Shown: in pieces, positions 6,701 to 9,824 of the stretch
Layout of the letters: every line of letters begins with the position of its first letter
How positions within the stretch are numbered: the first letter of the stretch is position 1
NCBI GenBank assembly: GCA_020721025.1
Contig: DYNO01000061.1
Coordinates: 6,591-16,414 of the forward strand
Length of the DNA stretch: 9,824 nt
Origin: Thiomargarita sp.
GTDB taxonomy: Bacteria > Pseudomonadota > Gammaproteobacteria > Beggiatoales > Beggiatoaceae
Direction: 5' to 3'
Translations under genes and position numbers: made by a program
The notes under the pieces: generated by a model
Databases searched by the model: none
Told to the model about the DNA's origin: nothing
Seen by the model: only the letters and a program-made list of their open reading frames with translations

Positions 6701-9700
6701 ATATTAACGGTGATGGGTTTGTGGACGTGGTTGGTTTTGCATCTGCGGCTGTTATCACGGCAACATCAAAGATTACCTCACCAAAATTTATTCGCACGGT
6801 CACTAATGGACATAATACTTCATTAAATATGCAGTATAAACCATTAACAAATAAAAGTGTATATCAAAAAGAACATAATGCCCAGTACCCTCAGCAAGAC
6901 TTTATTGCTCCTCTTTATGTTGTTTCAAATCTCATTAGTGATAATGGTATTGGGGGGCGACAAAGCACTACTTATCATTATGAAGGGGCAAAAGTAGATT
7001 TACAAGGACGTGGATTTCGTGGTTTTTCAAAAATCATGCAAACTGATAATGCCACAGGCATTCAACAAATTAGTTATTATGATCGGGATTATCGCTACAT
7101 TTCAACCAAGCTCAAGCGTACCGAAACAAAACTACCCAATGGCACTTTGTTAGCAGAAACAGATAATAGCTCTAGTCTCAAAGATTATGGCAATGGAGTA
7201 CATTTTTCGCGTGTTGACAAGAGTGTCAGTAAAAGTTACGAATTAGACGGTAGTTTGATCAGCACATCAACAACGACGAATCAATATGATGACTGCGGTA
7301 ATCCGACTCAAGTGAGCATTGATAGCCATGATGGACGAGTCGAGACTACAGTCAGTGCGTATGATAATACCAGCAATTGTGTTTTTGTAACGGCTGACAG
7401 TCCTTGGGTTTTGGGTCGTCTCACGCACACTGAAGTAACTCGTATTGTGAGTGGTCAAAGTCCACAGAACCGAGCATCTCGTTGGGAATATGATCCTCAA
7501 TCTGGTTTATTAGTGAAAGAAACGATTGAACCCAATCATGCCCAGTGTGTTGAAAAAAGCTATCAATATGATGCTTATGGCAATATTCTCAGTAGCTCAG
7601 TTCAAGGGTGTATTTCCACTCAACCATCCATCCCAGTTCGTAATCAAACCAGTGAGTACGATAGCAAAGGTCGCTATTTATTAAAAAATCGTAATGCGTT
7701 AGGGCATGAAGAGACTAAAAAATATGACAAATTCGGCAATCAAATTGCACTCATGGGTCCCAATGGTTTAACCACACGTTGGGAATACGATGGTTTTGGA
7801 CGGGTAACGAAAGAAATCCGCGCAGATGGCACCTGGACGCAGACCAGTTATCGCTTGTGCGAAGGCGAAACCCATTGTCCTACCCATGCTCATTATTTTG
7901 TGCAGACGGATACCGCAGGCAGCCCTTCAAGCGTTGTTTATTTTGACCGACTGGATCGCGAAATTCGCAAAGTAGCGCAAGGATTTGACGGGAATCCGAT
8001 TTATATCGACAGTCAATACAATGCTCGCGGGGAAGTGGTTAAAGTTTCTGATCCCTACTTTGCAACGGCAATTCCCGTATGGACGAGCAATGAATATGAC
8101 GTAGTGGGTCGAGTGATTAAACAAACGGCTCCAGATGAAACAGTCACCCTCAAAGAATATCATGGTTTAACCACCATTGTCGTGAATCCGCTGGGACAAC
8201 GCACCACGCAAGTGAAAGATGCACAAGGCAATCTCATCAAGAGTGAAGATAGCCAAGGCAAAGCCGTCACGTATGTTTACGACGGTTTCAATAATCCCCT
8301 TGAGATGCGCGATTCGTTGGGCAATGTGACGCAAATGAGTTATGACCAACGCGGCAATAAAACTCGTTTGGATGATCCCGATACCCATGTTACTGCTTAT
8401 AGTTACAACGCGCTCGGTGAATTACTGTCGCAAACCGATGCCAAAAATCAGACAACGACCTTTCGTTATGATTTATTGGGTCGTCTCGTCGAACGCCAAG
8501 AACTCGAAGGCACGACGACTTGGGGATATGACACAGCGACAAAAGCGATTGGCAGTCTCGCTAAGCTCAGTTCCTCCAGTGGTTATCGTGAAATCTATCG
8601 TTATGACAGTTTTGGGCGCGCCACCGAAACTTTAACCACCTTCAACGGGCGTACTTTCCCAGTCACTCGTTATTACGATCAATTTGGGCGAACGGCAACG
8701 ATTGTTTATCCTACCAGTTTTGCAGTGCGCCATATTTATAATAATTACGGCTACTTGCAAGAAGTGCAACGGACTGACAGCAATCAATCTGTGTGGAAAG
8801 CCGAGCGGATGAATGCACTCGGACAGTTGGAAAAACAAGTCGCGGGTAATGGGGTGGTGACGCAACGCACGTATGATGCACTCACCGGTCATTTGCAGAC
8901 AGTGCAGACCGGAACGCAGAATAATCCAAATAACATACAAAATTTGAATTATCGCTTTGATTCATTAGGAAACCTAATTGAGCGACGCAAGAATTCATTG
9001 TCAGAAACATTTGCTTACGACAGCCTCAATCGTTTGGAAAAATCGAGTGTGAGCGGCGGGCAAACGTTGACCATGCGTTACGATGAATTGGGCAATATCA
9101 CCTCTAAGTCAGATGTGGGAAATTACAGTTATGGCAACGGGGCAGGTCCTCACGCGGTGACTCAAGCGGGCACTCTCAGCTATAGCTATGATATTGTTGG
9201 AAATCGGATCAGCGCATCCAATGGGCAACAGATTCAATACACTTCGTTTAATAAACCCTCTCGAATTACGCAGGGCAGCACCACACTGGAATTTTCGTAC
9301 AGTCCAGATTACGACCGATATCAACAAGTAAGCACCCAGTATGGCTCGACCAAAACGATTTGGTATGTGGGTAGTTTGTATGAACAGGAAACTGAAAATG
9401 GTTTAACCAAGCATAAACACACCATTTTTGCAGGTAGCGACAGTGTAGCGGTTTATACCACAGGTGACACGGGTGAAAAAACGCATTGGTTGCATAAAGA
9501 TCATCTGGGTTCAATGGAGAGCATTACTGATGAACAGGGTAATCGTGTTGAATCATTGAGTTTTGATGCGTGGGGACAACGCCGTTCTGAAAATTGGAGC
9601 GTGTTGACCCAAGCCGAACTTGAGACATTGGCGCGCACTGTTGATTTACATCGTGGTTTTACCGGACATGAGCATTTAGACGAAGTGAATCTCATCCACA

Positions 9701-9824
9701 TGAACGGGCGTGTTTATGATCCGGTGATTGGGCGTTTTTTGAGTGCTGATCCATTTATTCAGTTCCCAGAGTTCACGCAAAGTCTGAATCGTTACAGTTA
9801 TGTGTTGAATAATCCATTGTCATT
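3793..9824 (+). CDS. Exported SpvB/FG-GAP/TcdB-mid/RHS-repeat protein, 3' end beyond window (partial)
   Basis: One uninterrupted frame of 2010 codons, without a stop at the window edge. Residues 1-26 form a Sec signal peptide (hydrophobic run at 12-20, probable cleavage after AFA at 26). Residues 27-210 are beta-rich and not assigned, followed by a proline run at 213-217. About 318-600 is an SpvB domain, with GTGGIAPTLSLNYSSQ and GLGWSLGGL near 342-372. Seven FG-GAP/VCBS repeats cover 621-992. GIGGRQST (1052-1059) and GRGFRGF (1072-1078) are typical of the TcdB toxin middle domain. About twenty YD/RHS repeats run from about 1165 to 1870. The RHS-associated core follows, with HLGS (1904-1907) and GRVYDPVIGRFLSADP (1972-1987). 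Related proteins build a hollow RHS shell around a C-terminal toxin cut off inside the shell. The usual end of the core and the toxin lie beyond 9824, so the effector is unknown. This matches TcB plus TcC in one chain, here with its own export signal. An adhesin or wall-associated role remains possible. Confidence 0.92.
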   Translation, partial: MRPVSSFLQKSIWLLLLFFMEFSAFAANLPVLGAGKSLERSGQFVETAAHFQGGTSENHTDYRSYLQPKLSSGLTIQGSISVAPEDVGKQADLLVVIGRETGLPYDGGVDTLYYSVSNQGQTEIVDLYASPDVWMSKLEKAPYRSSVTLANESEVEFQLDNISAPTMYYIFIGYRLQQNGRIVYSANPMMLEMTMTTASLSPPFSVTLKSTDPPPPPLFTFVNQEKAIVGQSVTSNSLISSKTETISVIGDAQLVINGNVAGQTASVNPNDAIALTTTAHNGRKEVSIKIADKSLPWIVQGVATPPEIPVLPGKMSGYTPVNCEVNESGAATCSIPITAPVGTGGIAPTLSLNYSSQGSNGLLGLGWSLGGLAAITRCSATMAQDGFIDGVDFDDNDRFCLNGERLIAINGSYGAENTVYFTEQNSFQKIVSYGKAGSAPTSFKVWNKAGLLMEFGITEDSRIEAQGREDVLVWALNRVEDTKGNYFTVFYTEDNAQGEYLPKRIDYTGNITAGLQPYASVIFSYEKRPDSIPSYISGSLVQSTQRLAKVETWEGADIFRRYTLNYQLSDVIQQSLLVNVQECGASGTCFSPTQFQWIDTGQKAFDTQISRIQAYNAGSGWMNENLTPRHLADITGDGLTDILGFAAVGVVASPALVDAFAEPNTLTSSHINIKYSEPKLWTNAYLSSIWKNENIYPRRLADINGDGLADIVGFADAVYFSLSTGNDFAVPQKWTGGYSSTIWNNENIFPRSLVDVNGDGLADIIGFADAVYFSLSTGNGFAAPQKWTGGYSSTIWKNENIYPRRLADVNGDGLPDIVGFFTDGVHVSLATGNGFSAARKWISDFSSLNWKDENLYPRRLADVNGDGLADIVGFSHADTYVSLSTGTSFAEKQSWSKDYASQFWSNENVYPRHLVDVNGDGLTDIVGFSVLGTHVSLSTGKSFVNTGLWSNFYDSKNWINENIYPRRLADINGDGFVDVVGFASAAVITATSKITSPKFIRTVTNGHNTSLNMQYKPLTNKSVYQKEHNAQYPQQDFIAPLYVVSNLISDNGIGGRQSTTYHYEGAKVDLQGRGFRGFSKIMQTDNATGIQQISYYDRDYRYISTKLKRTETKLPNGTLLAETDNSSSLKDYGNGVHFSRVDKSVSKSYELDGSLISTSTTTNQYDDCGNPTQVSIDSHDGRVETTVSAYDNTSNCVFVTADSPWVLGRLTHTEVTRIVSGQSPQNRASRWEYDPQSGLLVKETIEPNHAQCVEKSYQYDAYGNILSSSVQGCISTQPSIPVRNQTSEYDSKGRYLLKNRNALGHEETKKYDKFGNQIALMGPNGLTTRWEYDGFGRVTKEIRADGTWTQTSYRLCEGETHCPTHAHYFVQTDTAGSPSSVVYFDRLDREIRKVAQGFDGNPIYIDSQYNARGEVVKVSDPYFATAIPVWTSNEYDVVGRVIKQTAPDETVTLKEYHGLTTIVVNPLGQRTTQVKDAQGNLIKSEDSQGKAVTYVYDGFNNPLEMRDSLGNVTQMSYDQRGNKTRLDDPDTHVTAYSYNALGELLSQTDAKNQTTTFRYDLLGRLVERQELEGTTTWGYDTATKAIGSLAKLSSSSGYREIYRYDSFGRATETLTTFNGRTFPVTRYYDQFGRTATIVYPTSFAVRHIYNNYGYLQEVQRTDSNQSVWKAERMNALGQLEKQVAGNGVVTQRTYDALTGHLQTVQTGTQNNPNNIQNLNYRFDSLGNLIERRKNSLSETFAYDSLNRLEKSSVSGGQTLTMRYDELGNITSKSDVGNYSYGNGAGPHAVTQAGTLSYSYDIVGNRISASNGQQIQYTSFNKPSRITQGSTTLEFSYSPDYDRYQQVSTQYGSTKTIWYVGSLYEQETENGLTKHKHTIFAGSDSVAVYTTGDTGEKTHWLHKDHLGSMESITDEQGNRVESLSFDAWGQRRSENWSVLTQAELETLARTVDLHRGFTGHEHLDEVNLIHMNGRVYDPVIGRFLSADPFIQFPEFTQSLNRYSYVLNNPLS
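5653..6768 (+). repeat. Seven FG-GAP/VCBS repeats (predicted beta-propeller)
   Basis: Seven repeats share the pattern N-E-N-x-x-P-R-x-L-x-D-[IV]-x-G-D-G-x-x-D-[IV]-x-G-F. The first Asp of each D-x-x-G-D-G-x-x-D calcium loop is at residues 633, 702, 755, 808, 862, 916 and 970, so the period is 53-54 residues after an irregular 69-residue first unit. Repeats 2 to 6 continue with V-S-L-[SA]-T-G-type strands and an aromatic W before the next unit. Seven such units fit a seven-bladed propeller like that of the fungal PVL-type lectins; fold and number of blades are inference. Repeat 7 lacks the last strand and repeat 1 is interrupted, which would suit closure between the ends. Confidence 0.85.
7285..9420 (+). 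repeat. YD/RHS repeat region
   Basis: About twenty degenerate YD repeats of the form [YF]-x-Y-D-x-x-G-[NR]-[VIL], for example YQYDAYGNI, WEYDGFGRV, FRYDLLGRL and YSYDIVGNR. They are diverged at DNA level and visible mainly in the protein. In known structures such repeats form the spiral beta-sheet wall of the RHS cocoon. The part from about 7720 onwards looks richer in G and C than the FG-GAP part before it, a common pattern when the RHS core and the front modules have separate histories. Confidence 0.85.
9481..9822 (+). other. RHS-associated core domain (incomplete)
   Basis: Residues 1897-2010 carry the conserved RHS core: H-W-L-H-K-D-H-L-G-S, D-A-W-G, R-G-F-T-G-H-E, H-M-N-G-R-V-Y-D-P-x-x-G-R-F-L-S-A-D-P and N-R-Y-S-Y-V-L-N-N-P-L-S. 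In the family this block ends a few residues later in a D-P-x-G motif where self-cleavage releases the C-terminal toxin. The window ends just before that point, so neither the cleavage motif nor the toxin can be checked. Confidence 0.9.

Noticed and set aside
4204..9701. Numerous short minus-strand and shifted-frame open frames across the RHS gene
   Set aside because: They lie opposite or across one continuous, domain-supported frame and show no recognisable domains of their own.

Overview
The window reads as part of a moderately AT-rich gammaproteobacterial chromosome. Three things point towards the filamentous sulfur bacteria (Beggiatoa/Thiothrix-like Thiotrichales): AT-leaning codon use, stand-alone Uma2-type nuclease genes, and a large exported RHS protein whose N-terminal region resembles ones I remember from that group. 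This placement is inference from memory, not from a marker gene. All supported genes are on the + strand. I see no tRNA, rRNA, CRISPR array or complete insertion sequence.

Layout. Positions 1-363 hold no convincing gene, but include a GC-rich palindromic fragment (118-156) that looks like a degenerate copy of a dispersed intergenic repeat. Next is a 636-codon multi-pass inner-membrane protein (364-2274). Its first periplasmic loop carries acidic and histidine motifs and it has a C-terminal beta-rich region, suggesting a GT-C-fold glycosyltransferase-like enzyme of unknown substrate. Two almost identical Uma2-family (DUF820, PD-(D/E)XK fold) genes follow in tandem (2323-2886 and 2946-3509). 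They differ at 3 of 564 bases while their 3' flanks have diverged more, which suggests homogenisation by gene conversion. A third copy of the same leader and start codon (3559-3573) follows, but no third gene: a 125-bp element with 22-23-bp terminal inverted repeats (3574-3698, MITE-like) begins right after that ATG.

The rest (3793-9824) is one open frame of 2010 codons that runs off the right edge with no stop. It encodes an exported polymorphic-toxin-type protein. In order it has a Sec signal peptide, an unrecognised beta-rich N-terminal region, a polyproline linker, an SpvB domain, seven FG-GAP/VCBS repeats (probably a seven-bladed beta-propeller), a TcdB middle-domain motif, about twenty YD/RHS repeats and the RHS-associated core. 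The window stops just before the place where the core normally ends and the variable C-terminal toxin begins. The architecture matches the TcB and TcC parts of a Tc toxin joined in one chain with its own export signal. The effector, any immunity gene and any TcA-like partner are not in view.

The genes do not form an obvious pathway. The membrane protein and the Uma2 genes look like accessory cargo next to a toxin locus, and the tandem duplication plus the MITE-like element show that the segment between them is plastic.
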